DNA of 61,487 nucleotides, from NCBI GenBank assembly GCA_017445995.1, contig JAFSRT010000022.1:1-61487 (forward strand), in the 5' to 3' direction. Both the position numbers and the translations under genes were made by a program. Under the pieces are notes generated by a model. It made no database searches, was not told where the DNA came from, and was given only the letters and a program-made list of their open reading frames with translations. The number at the start of each line of letters is the position of its first letter. The stretch's first letter is position 1. This stretch comes from Clostridia bacterium (GTDB lineage Bacteria > Bacillota > Clostridia > Christensenellales > Borkfalkiaceae). This document shows, in pieces, positions 35,226 to 43,645 of this stretch.

Positions 35226-36471
35226 AATTCCTTTTTACGTCGGCACCTAAAAGCGATAGTTTTTCCGTAAGGTTATAATAACCCCTGTCGATATATTCCG
35301 TGCCGAATATTTTCGATTCGCCTTCCGCCGTTAAGGACGCGACGATAAGCGCCGCACCGCCCCTTAAATCTTTTGCGTAAAGGTTAGCGCCGTAAAGTTT
35401 TTTTTCACCCGAAACGTACGCCACGTTATTGTCGATTTTTATATTCGCCCCCATCTTTTTCAATTCGTAAGCGTATAAAAATCGGTTTTCGAAGACGTTT
35501 TCTCTTATAACCGACTTCCCATCCGCGACCGTGCAGAACGCCGTTATCACGGGTTGCAAGTCGGTAGGAAAATCAGGATACGGACCCGTTGAAACGTAAA
35601 GCCCCGAAAAACTTTCTTCTTTTTTTATATATATTATATCATTACTTATACGTATTTTACAAGTGTTATTGCAAAAATAATTGAGAAGTGAACAAATATT
35701 TTGCGGTAAAACGTTTGATATTTCTATTTCCCCGCCCGAAATAAGAGACGCGAGAATATAAGTTCCCGCTTCTATTCTGTCGCCTATCGGCGTATATTCA
35801 ACGCCGTTAAGTTTCTTTACGCCTTCTATCCGTATAACCCCCGTCCCTTCGCCGTAGATTTTTGCGCCCATCTTTTTAAGAAAGCGGATAAGGTCGGTAA
35901 TTTCGGGTTCTTTCGCGCAGTTTTTAATAACCGTACTTCCTTCGCAAAGGGTTGAACAGATAATAAGATTTTCCGTCGCCCCGACGGACGGGTATTTTAA
36001 GGTTATTTCCGACCCCTTAATCTTTTCCCTTCGACACAAAATACACCCTTCTTCTTCGATAACGTCAACGCCTAACTTTTTTAACCCGTCCAAATGAATA
36101 TCGAAAGCCCTTGCCCCGATATCGCATCCCCCGGGGAAAGATATTTTTAATTTATCGTTTACCGCGAGAACCGAACCCAGCATATAGATAGACGAACGCA
36201 ATTTTTTCGATAAAAAAGACGGCACTTCGAACCGTTTTAAGTCTGAAGCGTCGATAATTACGCCGTCGCCCGAAAAGAAGACTTTCGCGCCCATGTACTC
36301 TAAAATCTCTTTCATTGATAAAACGTCCTTAATATAAGGACAATTCCTTATTATCACTTTTTCCTTCGTAAGCACGGCGCACGCCATCATGGGAAGTATT
36401 GCGTTCTTGGCGCTTTCGGCTCGTATTTTTCCGCTTAATCTTCTTCCGCCCGTTATAGAGAAAAAATCCAT
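35215..36471 (-). CDS. murA: UDP-N-acetylglucosamine 1-carboxyvinyltransferase
   Basis: 418 aa. The catalytic Cys lies in FPGGCDIGARAFDIH (near 115), and the N-terminal SAKNAILPMMACAVL is typical. It performs the first committed step of peptidoglycan precursor synthesis (UDP-GlcNAc plus PEP) and is the fosfomycin target, with the sensitive Cys present. Firmicutes often have two copies; only this one is here. Confidence 0.96.
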   Translation of the reverse strand: MDFFSITGGRRLSGKIRAESAKNAILPMMACAVLTKEKVIIRNCPYIKDVLSMKEILEYMGAKVFFSGDGVIIDASDLKRFEVPSFLSKKLRSSIYMLGSVLAVNDKLKISFPGGCDIGARAFDIHLDGLKKLGVDVIEEEGCILCRREKIKGSEITLKYPSVGATENLIICSTLCEGSTVIKNCAKEPEITDLIRFLKKMGAKIYGEGTGVIRIEGVKKLNGVEYTPIGDRIEAGTYILASLISGGEIEISNVLPQNICSLLNYFCNNTCKIRISNDIIYIKKEESFSGLYVSTGPYPDFPTDLQPVITAFCTVADGKSVIRENVFENRFLYAYELKKMGANIKIDNNVAYVSGEKKLYGANLYAKDLRGGAALIVASLTAEGESKIFGTEYIDRGYYNLTEKLSLLGADVKRNYEN

Positions 36472-36520
36472 AAAATAAACTACCTTTAATTTAAGATAAT
36501 TTATACTATGGATTATTTTG

Positions 36521-37636
36521 TTAAAATGTTATCGTTCCTTGTTTTGAAACGTTATAAAGTATGCCCATTTCAGTCATAAAAATTATGATTGAAGTATTAC
36601 CGCTCGATACCAGCGGAAGCGGAAGACCCGTCGGCGGAATACTGCCCGATACGACGAGTGCGTTTATTATAACCTGTATACCGAATATTAAAGTTATTCC
36701 GATAGCGAGAATAAAGCCGAAAACGTTTTTCGATCTGGACGCTATAATCAGCCCACGTATAACTATAAAAAGTAATAGCGAAAAGAAAAGTAATATTCCG
36801 AAAAACCCTATTTCTTCGCCTATGATGGACAGAATAAAGTCCGATTCGGCAAACGGCAGAAAATTATATTTCTGTCGCGAGTTAAATAGTCCCACGCCGA
36901 ACATTCCGCCCGACCCTAACGCGTATAAAGATTGTAACAGTTGATAACCTTCGCCTTTAGGACTTGACCACGGGTTAATAAAAGCAAGCAACCTTTTAAG
37001 TCGATACGGTTCGATTAAAATCAGAATAACGCCGAAGACAAACGCGGGCACAACCAAGATAAGAAGATATCTGATCTTTATTCCCGACGCGAATATTAGC
37101 GTAAAAAGTAATAGCACGCAACAAATAGTTATCGACATATTCGGTTCGGTAATTATTAAAAAGCAGATTAAACCGCCGAATAATAAAAGCGGAATAAACC
37201 CCTTAAACCCCGTTTGTTTGTCTGGGTTTTTTGAAATTGCCGTAGCACAGAAAAGAATAAGCGAAAACTTTGCGATTTCGGAAGGCTGTAAGGATACGCC
37301 CGCAAAAGATATCCACCGTTTTGCACCGTAATTTTCTATGCCGATATTAGGAACGAATACGAGTGCTAAAAGAATAACCGAAATAATTGCGACGGGAATA
37401 TTGAACTTTTTTAGTTTATTGTAGTCGTAATTACAGGCAAAAATCATTGAAATTACGCCGAGAATTATGCCTATTACCTGTTTTTTTACGAAAAACAGAC
37501 TGTCGTTATAAGTATTTTCCGCCGAGTACCTGCTTGCCGAATAAATAAAAAGCGTGCCGATTAAGGAAAGAAGTACTACAAAAACCAACAAAAGAAAATC
37601 GCCCCGTTCCGTTTTTTTTAACGTTAGCGGTTTCAT
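36521..37636 (-). CDS. ftsW: SEDS peptidoglycan glycosyltransferase FtsW
   Basis: 371 aa from the ATG at 37636, one base after the murD stop. A longer frame begins inside murD and is disregarded. About ten membrane segments; SEDS motifs YGAKRWISFAGVSLQPSEIAKFS (two parts, near 115-137) and LVSSGNTSIIIFM near the end. It polymerises lipid II at the septum together with the class B PBP encoded in the first division cluster. Confidence 0.95.
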   Translation of the reverse strand: MKPLTLKKTERGDFLLLVFVVLLSLIGTLFIYSASRYSAENTYNDSLFFVKKQVIGIILGVISMIFACNYDYNKLKKFNIPVAIISVILLALVFVPNIGIENYGAKRWISFAGVSLQPSEIAKFSLILFCATAISKNPDKQTGFKGFIPLLLFGGLICFLIITEPNMSITICCVLLLFTLIFASGIKIRYLLILVVPAFVFGVILILIEPYRLKRLLAFINPWSSPKGEGYQLLQSLYALGSGGMFGVGLFNSRQKYNFLPFAESDFILSIIGEEIGFFGILLFFSLLLFIVIRGLIIASRSKNVFGFILAIGITLIFGIQVIINALVVSGSIPPTGLPLPLVSSGNTSIIIFMTEMGILYNVSKQGTITF

Positions 37637-37637
37637 T

Positions 37638-38981
37638 TTATTGCAGTTCCTTAACCGTTTTAACGAACTCTTCGCCACGTTCTTCGAAGTTATTGAACTT
37701 ATCGAAACTTGCACACGCCGGACTGAAAAGCACGTTGTCCCCGCTTTTAGCAAGCATATCGGCAACCTTTATCCCTTCGTAAAAATCTTCTATAACCGTA
37801 ACGTTATGATAGCCGACCGCCATACAGTCTTTTAACATATTGTATTTAGAAGCGCCCGTTATTACAACGTGTTTTACGTCGCTTATTTTTATCTTTTCAA
37901 AAAGCGATTTATAGTCTTCACCCTTTTCGCTTCCGCCGATAATTAAAACGGTTTGACCCACCATCGATTCTATCGCCGTAATACAGGAAAAAGTGTTCGT
38001 GGACTTTGAGTCGTTATAGTATTTAACGCCGTTATTTTCAAAAACTAATTCTATTCTGTGTTTAACACCGCGGAAAGACGTTATGCCTTCTTTAATGATT
38101 TCCGTCGGTATTCCCATAATTTTCGATACCGCGATAGCAAAAAGAATATTATATAAATTATGTAAGCCTTTTATCGTGATTTCGTCCGTTGAAATGATTT
38201 TTTCGCCCTTAAAATAAAGATCGTTTCCTTCCATGTATCCGCCGTCAACCACTTCTTTTGTCGAAATAAAAACGACTTTTCCTTTCGTTTCGTGTTCCAC
38301 GTCTTTTAAAATCTCGTCGTCGTAATTTAACACGGTATACTCGCTTTCGCGCTGGTTTTTATATATTCTCTTTTTTAAGAATACGTAGTTTGAAAAATTA
38401 TAATGCCTTTCAAGATGGTCGGGACTGATATTTAAAATACAGGCGATATGCGGTGTAAAATGCGAAATGCTTTCCAACTGAAAACTCGAAACTTCCGTTA
38501 GAAAAACCGTGTTTTTATCGGCGGAAGCAATTTCGTTTGAAACGGGATTTCCTATGTTGCCTACCGTTTTATAGTTAAGGTTATAATTCTTAAAGATATT
38601 ATCTAATACGGATACCGTGGTAGTCTTTCCGTTAGTTCCCGTTATAGCGACGATTGTCGGATAAAATACGGCAAAAGAAAACTCCATTTCGCCCATAATA
38701 CGCACGTTTTTATTCTTTGCTTCAACGCATACTTCGTGATTTATCGGAACGCCGGGGCTTATTATTAAAATATCTATAGTATCGAGTGCTGAAAAAACGT
38801 TTTCTTTATTAAGCCTTATCGCGCCTTTATTTACGATAAAGCGTATCGCTTCGTCGATTTTATCGCTTGATTTTTCTTCGTAGATATAAGTTTTTACGCC
38901 GTTATCTAAAAGATAATTACTTACGGAAAATCCGCTTTTAGAAATGCCGAGAACCAAAAATACTTGATTTTTTAAATACAT
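37638..38981 (-). CDS. murD: UDP-N-acetylmuramoylalanine--D-glutamate ligase
   Basis: 447 aa. Rossmann start VLGISKSGFSVSNYL, ATP loop TGTNGKTTT (near 115), carbamylated-Lys and Mg region, NDSKSTN near 318. Adds D-Glu (supplied by MurI) to UDP-MurNAc-Ala. Confidence 0.96.
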   Translation of the reverse strand: MYLKNQVFLVLGISKSGFSVSNYLLDNGVKTYIYEEKSSDKIDEAIRFIVNKGAIRLNKENVFSALDTIDILIISPGVPINHEVCVEAKNKNVRIMGEMEFSFAVFYPTIVAITGTNGKTTTVSVLDNIFKNYNLNYKTVGNIGNPVSNEIASADKNTVFLTEVSSFQLESISHFTPHIACILNISPDHLERHYNFSNYVFLKKRIYKNQRESEYTVLNYDDEILKDVEHETKGKVVFISTKEVVDGGYMEGNDLYFKGEKIISTDEITIKGLHNLYNILFAIAVSKIMGIPTEIIKEGITSFRGVKHRIELVFENNGVKYYNDSKSTNTFSCITAIESMVGQTVLIIGGSEKGEDYKSLFEKIKISDVKHVVITGASKYNMLKDCMAVGYHNVTVIEDFYEGIKVADMLAKSGDNVLFSPACASFDKFNNFEERGEEFVKTVKELQ

Positions 38982-38987
38982 TTTACC

Positions 38988-39965
38988 TCACAAGTAAACA
39001 AGTATCGAAATTAAGCCCGCTAAAACCGTTATTAAGGAATAGAAAAAAGATATTTTCCCTTCGGTGATGTTTTTTAGTTGCAAATGATGATGAAAAGGCG
39101 CTTTTAAAAAGACGCGCTTTTTCGTTTTTTTATAATACGATACTTGTATAATAACTGATATGCCGGACACTACGAACATTATTCCTAAAACGGGAATAAA
39201 TAACCCGTTAAGCGAAAAAATACTTAACGCTGTTATAGCACTTCCTAAAGATAGCGACCCCGTGTCCCCCATAAACACGCTTGCTCTGTTGGTATTGTAG
39301 CATAAAAAGGCGAGAATTCCGCCGATAAGCGCGAAGTTAATATATAACAGGTTGTCCACTTCTTCCGCGTTTAATATCGCGTTGTTTTCCCTTTCTAAAA
39401 TCATTATTGCCGACAAAAACACAAGATAAAAAAGCGAAACGTTTCCGCAAAGCCCGTCTAACCCGTCGGTAAGATTTACGCAATTAGTAGTCGCAAGGTA
39501 AATAAAAAGAACGGCAATCACGGTAAAAAAACCGAGATTTACCGTAGAATTAAAAAAAGGAATATAAAAATAAGTAAGCCCGTTTTTATAGGCGTATATT
39601 CCCGCAACAAGGGAAACGCCCAACTGAAAAAATATCTTCTGATAGGGTTTTAAGCCTTCGTTCTTTTTATACTTGATTTTTATAAAATCGTCCAAAAACC
39701 CTATAAATAAAAAGGCAACGATTAAAACGACCGCCATTTTAGACAGAAAACTGTTTTCACCGAAAAAAATAAACGCCAAAACTACCGACGGCAAAATAAA
39801 AAAGAGTCCGCCCATAGTCGGCGTTCCCTTTTTTCCTTCGTGTTCGCTTACGTATTCGTAAACGGGCTGAAAAAGTTTTATTTTCCTAAAAAGTTTAATA
39901 AAAAGTTTACCTAAAATCAAACTTATTACATAGGTAATAATTGATAAAATAATTTTCGTTTTCAT
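38988..39965 (-). CDS. mraY: phospho-N-acetylmuramoyl-pentapeptide transferase
   Basis: 325 aa with ten predicted membrane segments. Family motifs: GTPTMGGL (near 48), DDFIKI (Asp pair near 92), NLTDGLDGL (near 165), FMGDTGSLSLG (near 230), and APFHHHLQL near the end. Transfers phospho-MurNAc-pentapeptide to undecaprenyl phosphate, giving lipid I. Overlaps murE by 4 bp. Confidence 0.96.
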   Translation of the reverse strand: MKTKIILSIITYVISLILGKLFIKLFRKIKLFQPVYEYVSEHEGKKGTPTMGGLFFILPSVVLAFIFFGENSFLSKMAVVLIVAFLFIGFLDDFIKIKYKKNEGLKPYQKIFFQLGVSLVAGIYAYKNGLTYFYIPFFNSTVNLGFFTVIAVLFIYLATTNCVNLTDGLDGLCGNVSLFYLVFLSAIMILERENNAILNAEEVDNLLYINFALIGGILAFLCYNTNRASVFMGDTGSLSLGSAITALSIFSLNGLFIPVLGIMFVVSGISVIIQVSYYKKTKKRVFLKAPFHHHLQLKNITEGKISFFYSLITVLAGLISILVYL

Positions 39966-41401
39966 TGTAATTTATTTGTCAACGCCCCTATCGTTTCCTT
40001 ATCGTTATAAAAACTTTTTACGCCGAGTATTTCCTGATACTTTTCGCTTCCTTTCCCCGCGACGAGAATAATATCGCCGTCTTTTGCCTTTTCTATCGCG
40101 TATTCAATAGCCGATTTTCTGTCCTGAATTAAAACGTAATTTTTTGTTACCGATAAAACACCCTTTTCTATTTCGAAAATTATGTCCATAGGTTCTTCGT
40201 ATCGTGGATTATCGGAAGTTATTATAGTTAAGTCTGCGTTTTCACCGCTTATTCTGCCCATTATTTCGCGCTTACTTTTATCCCTGTTTCCACCGCACCC
40301 GAACACGCAGATAAGCCGTCCTTTTGCCATAGGTTTAAGTGAAGTTATCGCCTTATAAAGCCCGTCGGGGGTGTGCGCGTAATCGACGTATATATCGAAG
40401 TTTTTGGAAAATACCCGTTCAAGCCGTCCCTCGACGTAAGAAAGATTTAATATCGCTTTATAAATATCGTCGGTTTTCATACCCGAAAGCGCGCACGCCG
40501 TCGCCGACGCAAGCACGTTATAAACGTTTATTTCGCCTATCATTTTCAGTTCTACGTTATACACGCAATCGAAAAGATTTAAAATAAACGTACTTCCTAC
40601 CCCGTTATACTTAACGTTCATTGCGAAAATATCGGCGGGGTTTTTTATCCCGTAAGAAACGGCGTTCTTCTTTTTGCCGATTTCTCTTCCTAACTCGTCG
40701 TCGCTGTTAGATACGATATACTTACATAGGTTATTATCGAAAAAACTTTTTTTAACTTTTCCGTACTCGTCCATCGTCTTAAAAAAGTCGAGATGATCCT
40801 GCGTTAAGTTGGTAAACACCCCGATATCGAAGTTAATCCCGTATATTTTTTTATAGTAAACGGCGTGCGCAGAAACTTCCACCGCAACGACTTTTATTCC
40901 GTCTTCCACCATATCGTTTAATATTCTGTATAGGTTAATGGGGTCAGGTGTAGTAAGCGACGGTTCAACGTAATTACCGTTATAGTACGACCCGAGAGTG
41001 CCTATAATCCCGCATTTAATATTGCCGTAATTTAAAATCTTCGCGATAATATGAGAAACACTCGTTTTGCCGTTCGTTCCAACGATACCTATAAGTTTAA
41101 GTTTCTTTTCCGGGTGATTATAAAAAATCGAAGATACGGACGCCATTGCTATTCTGCTGTCTTTTACTATAATCTGAGTAATAGCGCTGTCTAATTCCGT
41201 TTCGGAAATTATGCAACGGCAACCGTTGTTTTCAATTTCTTTTAAAAAAGTATGCCCGTCGTAATTATTACCTTTGATACAGATAAAAAGCGAGTTTTTA
41301 TGCGCTTCTTTACTGTTGCAGGTGATTTCGTCTATTTCAATATCGACGTTCCCTTTCGTTTTTACGTAATTTAAACCTTTAATTAAATCTTTAACGTTCA
41401 T
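39962..41401 (-). CDS. murE: UDP-MurNAc-tripeptide synthetase, meso-DAP type
   Basis: 479 aa from the ATG at 41401. The upstream in-frame TTG at 41413 overlaps the GGGGA ribosome site, so ATG is preferred. ATP loop GTNGKTSVSH near 110; the substrate-selecting DNPR motif (near 400) indicates meso-diaminopimelate rather than lysine. First gene of the murE-mraY-murD-ftsW-murA-ftsQ-ftsA-ftsZ run; murF, murG, murB and murC are not in the window. Confidence 0.95.
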   Translation of the reverse strand: MNVKDLIKGLNYVKTKGNVDIEIDEITCNSKEAHKNSLFICIKGNNYDGHTFLKEIENNGCRCIISETELDSAITQIIVKDSRIAMASVSSIFYNHPEKKLKLIGIVGTNGKTSVSHIIAKILNYGNIKCGIIGTLGSYYNGNYVEPSLTTPDPINLYRILNDMVEDGIKVVAVEVSAHAVYYKKIYGINFDIGVFTNLTQDHLDFFKTMDEYGKVKKSFFDNNLCKYIVSNSDDELGREIGKKKNAVSYGIKNPADIFAMNVKYNGVGSTFILNLFDCVYNVELKMIGEINVYNVLASATACALSGMKTDDIYKAILNLSYVEGRLERVFSKNFDIYVDYAHTPDGLYKAITSLKPMAKGRLICVFGCGGNRDKSKREIMGRISGENADLTIITSDNPRYEEPMDIIFEIEKGVLSVTKNYVLIQDRKSAIEYAIEKAKDGDIILVAGKGSEKYQEILGVKSFYNDKETIGALTNKLQ

Positions 41402-41416
41402 AATTGTCCCCAAAAT

Positions 41417-41453
41417 AAAAAAATTCTTATTACATAATATCGTAATAAGAATT
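41417..41453 (-). terminator. hairpin terminator in the murE leader
   Basis: 12-bp AT-rich stem (41453-41442 / 41433-41422) followed by T-rich sequence, ending only about 16 bp before murE. A TATAAT at 41456-41451 would start RNA inside this stem and bypass it, but its -35 is weak. Confidence 0.65.
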
Positions 41454-41476
41454 ATAATAAAATATTCTATTTTGAG

Positions 41477-41502
41477 AAAAAACCGCTTATTTTGTCATAA
41501 GC
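41477..41502 (-). terminator. terminator of the 36-aa peptide gene
   Basis: GCTTAT / ATAAGC stem (41502-41497, 41490-41485) then CGG and six T, starting 3 bp after the stop codon. Confidence 0.65.
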
Positions 41503-41505
41503 CTA

Positions 41506-41616
41506 TCAGTAATACGGCGTATACGGGTCTTCAACCACGGTTTCGCCGGAAGTAGCCAAAACGTCTTCCGTTTCGTAATCTTTTATTTCATACTCTAAAT
41601 CATATATCTTTTTCAT
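41506..41616 (-). CDS. 36-aa acidic peptide with TSG motif (small ORF)
   Basis: ATG at 41616 with AAGGGG ribosome site, stop TGA at 41506. The peptide starts MKKIYDLEYEIKDYE, continues to DVLATSGE and ends in an acidic Pro/Tyr-rich tail (PYTPYY). No Cys, no membrane segment, no signal peptide. The layout, a Lys/Glu-rich front then D-V-x-x-T-S-G, resembles many unnamed short peptides of gut Clostridia; I recall this pattern but have not checked it. A near-consensus promoter and an adjacent terminator make it a self-contained unit expressed strongly, just upstream of murE. No modification enzyme gene is adjacent. Function unknown. Confidence 0.72.
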   Translation of the reverse strand: MKKIYDLEYEIKDYETEDVLATSGETVVEDPYTPYY

Positions 41617-41637
41617 AACACACCCCTTATTGAAATG

Positions 41638-41666
41638 ATTATATCATATAAAAAATTTAAAAGCAA
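41638..41666 (-). promoter_or_regulatory. strong promoter of the 36-aa peptide gene
   Basis: TTGCTT (41666-41661), 17-nt spacer, TATAAT (41643-41638). Same -35 as the two ribosomal-protein promoters. It may also feed the murE operon by read-through. Apart from the small gene and its signals, 41402-41739 holds nothing else. Confidence 0.82.
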
Positions 41667-41739
41667 TACTTTTTAAATATTTTTTTCACGGGCAGTTTTC
41701 CGTTTGTTTTTTTAGGTTAATTATGGTAATATACAAAAG

Positions 41740-42465
41740 ATGAAAAAACTCTTTTCTTTTAAAAACGGAGTTCAGGACGGGCTTCCTATATGTTTTGCCT
41801 ATTTTGCGGTGTCGTTCGCGTTCGGAATACTCGTAACTTCAAACGGGCTTTCAATATTACTTGCCACCGTGATTTCAGGCACGAACCTTACTTCCGCGGG
41901 GCAGTTCGAAGGCGTTATGCTAATCTTTGCGTCGTCTTCCGTCGTCGTTTTGTTTTTTACCGTTTTGCTTATCAACTCGAGATATCTTTTAATGAGTTTA
42001 ACTCTTTCGCAATATTTCAGCGAAAATTTAAGTACGGGTAAAAGACTTATTATGAGTTTTTTTATAACGGACGAAATATTCGCCGTTGCAAACAGCAGAA
42101 AAAACGGGCTTTGCTTTAAGTATTTTATGGGGCTATCGATAACCCCGTATTTCGGTTGGACGATAGGCACTCTTCTCGGCGGACTTTGTGGAAACGTCCT
42201 GCCGGAAACGGTGCAAACGGCAATGAATATCGCACTTTACTGTATGTTTATCGCGATTATTATTCCGCCCGCCAAAAAGAGTTTACCGATAACGATTACC
42301 ATTTTAATCTCGCTTTTTTTATCGTGTTGCTTTTACTATATTCCGTATATTAAAGCGTTGCACGAAGGCTTAAAGTTTATGATTGTCGCAATCGTAGCGT
42401 CCGCCGTTTGTTCGCTACTCTTCCCCCTGAAAGAAGACGAAATTAAGGAAGGTGAAAGCGTATGA
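41740..42465 (+). CDS. azlC: AzlC-type branched-chain amino acid exporter, large subunit
   Basis: 241 aa with about seven to eight membrane segments; the FKNGVQDGLPICFAYFAVSFAFG start and the SGTNLTSAGQFEGV stretch are typical of AzlC. With AzlD it exports branched-chain or related amino acids. Overlaps azlD by 4 bp. Confidence 0.92.
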   Translation: MKKLFSFKNGVQDGLPICFAYFAVSFAFGILVTSNGLSILLATVISGTNLTSAGQFEGVMLIFASSSVVVLFFTVLLINSRYLLMSLTLSQYFSENLSTGKRLIMSFFITDEIFAVANSRKNGLCFKYFMGLSITPYFGWTIGTLLGGLCGNVLPETVQTAMNIALYCMFIAIIIPPAKKSLPITITILISLFLSCCFYYIPYIKALHEGLKFMIVAIVASAVCSLLFPLKEDEIKEGESV

Positions 42466-42764
42466 AATATTATATTTATTGTTTAATCGCAATGGCGCTT
42501 GCTTCTTATCTTCCGAGAGTTATACCGCTTTTATTTTTCAGAAAACAAATAAAGTCGAGGTTTATAAAATCGTTTTTATTTTATATACCTTACGCCGTTT
42601 TAACCGCCGTTACCTTCCCCGCAATCTTTTATTGCACGGGAAATATTCACACGGCAGTTATCGGCACGGCAATAGCGCTTTTATTGTCTTATTTCAAGGT
42701 CAATATGGCACTCGTTGCCTTAATCTGCGTCGCCGTCGTTTTCGGGCTCGGCTTTATTATTTAG
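42462..42764 (+). CDS. azlD: AzlD-type exporter, small subunit
   Basis: 100 aa with about four membrane segments; ASYLPRVIPLLFF near residue 12 is the AzlD hallmark. Coupled to azlC by an ATGA overlap. A bidirectional terminator follows. Confidence 0.92.
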   Translation: MKYYIYCLIAMALASYLPRVIPLLFFRKQIKSRFIKSFLFYIPYAVLTAVTFPAIFYCTGNIHTAVIGTAIALLLSYFKVNMALVALICVAVVFGLGFII

Positions 42765-42777
42765 TTTAATAAAAATT

Positions 42778-42812
42778 AAAGAGTGTATCGGTTTTTGATA
42801 CACTCTTTTATA
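42778..42812. terminator. bidirectional terminator, azlD / mrp
   Basis: 12-bp stem AAAGAGTGTATC / GATACACTCTTT with T-rich flanks on both strands. Confidence 0.88.
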
Positions 42813-42822
42813 TTTTGATTTT

Positions 42823-43632
42823 TTATAACTTATCAGATAATTCCGACAGATAATCGCCTTCAAACAGTTCGATTAATCCTTTATCCGCAATCTTTGCAAA
42901 CTCCGGATCAATCGGAAGTTTCGCGATATTTTTAATCCCGTATTTTTCGGCTGTCTTTTCAATCTTGCTTTCGCCGAAAATATTATAGTGTTTCTTACAG
43001 TCAGGGCAAGTAAAATACGAGTAGTTTTCTACTATTCCGAGAACGGGAATATTCATAAGTTTTGCCATTTTAACCGCCTTTCCGACTATCATTGAAACTA
43101 AATCCTGCGGGGACGTTACGATAATTATTCCGTCAACGGGAAGCGACTGAAACACGGTAAGCGGAACGTCGCCCGTTCCCGGTGGCATATCGACGAACAT
43201 ATAGTCCACGTCGTTCCAAACGACGTCGGTATAAAACTGTTTAACCGCGCCCGCAATCACAGGCCCACGCCAAACAACGGGATCTTCTTCGTTGTCGAGT
43301 AAAAGGTTAATCGACATAATTTCTATACCCGTTTTAGAACAAACGGGCATAATGAGTTTTCCGTCCATTGAACCCGCTTTTTCTTTAATACCGAACATTT
43401 TAGGAATAGACGGGCCCGTTATATCCGCGTCCAAAATCGCCGTTTTATTGCCCTTTCTTTGGCTTTCGACGGCAAGAAGCGAAGTTATCAGGGATTTACC
43501 CACCCCGCCTTTTCCGCTTACTACGCCGATTATTTTTTTAATATTACTTAATTCGTTGGTCTTTTCTTTTAAGTCCTGTCTTTCGCTACAATTCGAAGAA
43601 CAGTTAGAACAATCGTGTGAACAATCACTCAT
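42823..43632 (-). CDS. Mrp/NBP35-type iron-sulfur carrier ATPase
   Basis: 269 aa. N-terminal Cys cluster (five Cys in the first 16 residues, as in NBP35-like proteins), deviant Walker A SGKGGVGKS (near 40), Walker B MFVDMPPGTGD (near 145), and a C-terminal CPDC pair (near 215) that holds a bridging 4Fe-4S cluster. It carries Fe-S clusters to apo-proteins; the IorA ferredoxin domains encoded downstream could be clients. Lies 13 bp after the methyltransferase gene. Confidence 0.92.
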   Translation of the reverse strand: MSDCSHDCSNCSSNCSERQDLKEKTNELSNIKKIIGVVSGKGGVGKSLITSLLAVESQRKGNKTAILDADITGPSIPKMFGIKEKAGSMDGKLIMPVCSKTGIEIMSINLLLDNEEDPVVWRGPVIAGAVKQFYTDVVWNDVDYMFVDMPPGTGDVPLTVFQSLPVDGIIIVTSPQDLVSMIVGKAVKMAKLMNIPVLGIVENYSYFTCPDCKKHYNIFGESKIEKTAEKYGIKNIAKLPIDPEFAKIADKGLIELFEGDYLSELSDKL

Positions 43633-43645
43633 TTATTTATCCCCT

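Noticed and set aside
41506..41616. 36-aa peptide as a leader peptide attenuating murE
   Set aside because: It has no run of codons for one amino acid, and its terminator is separated from murE by a second hairpin; kept as an independent small gene instead.
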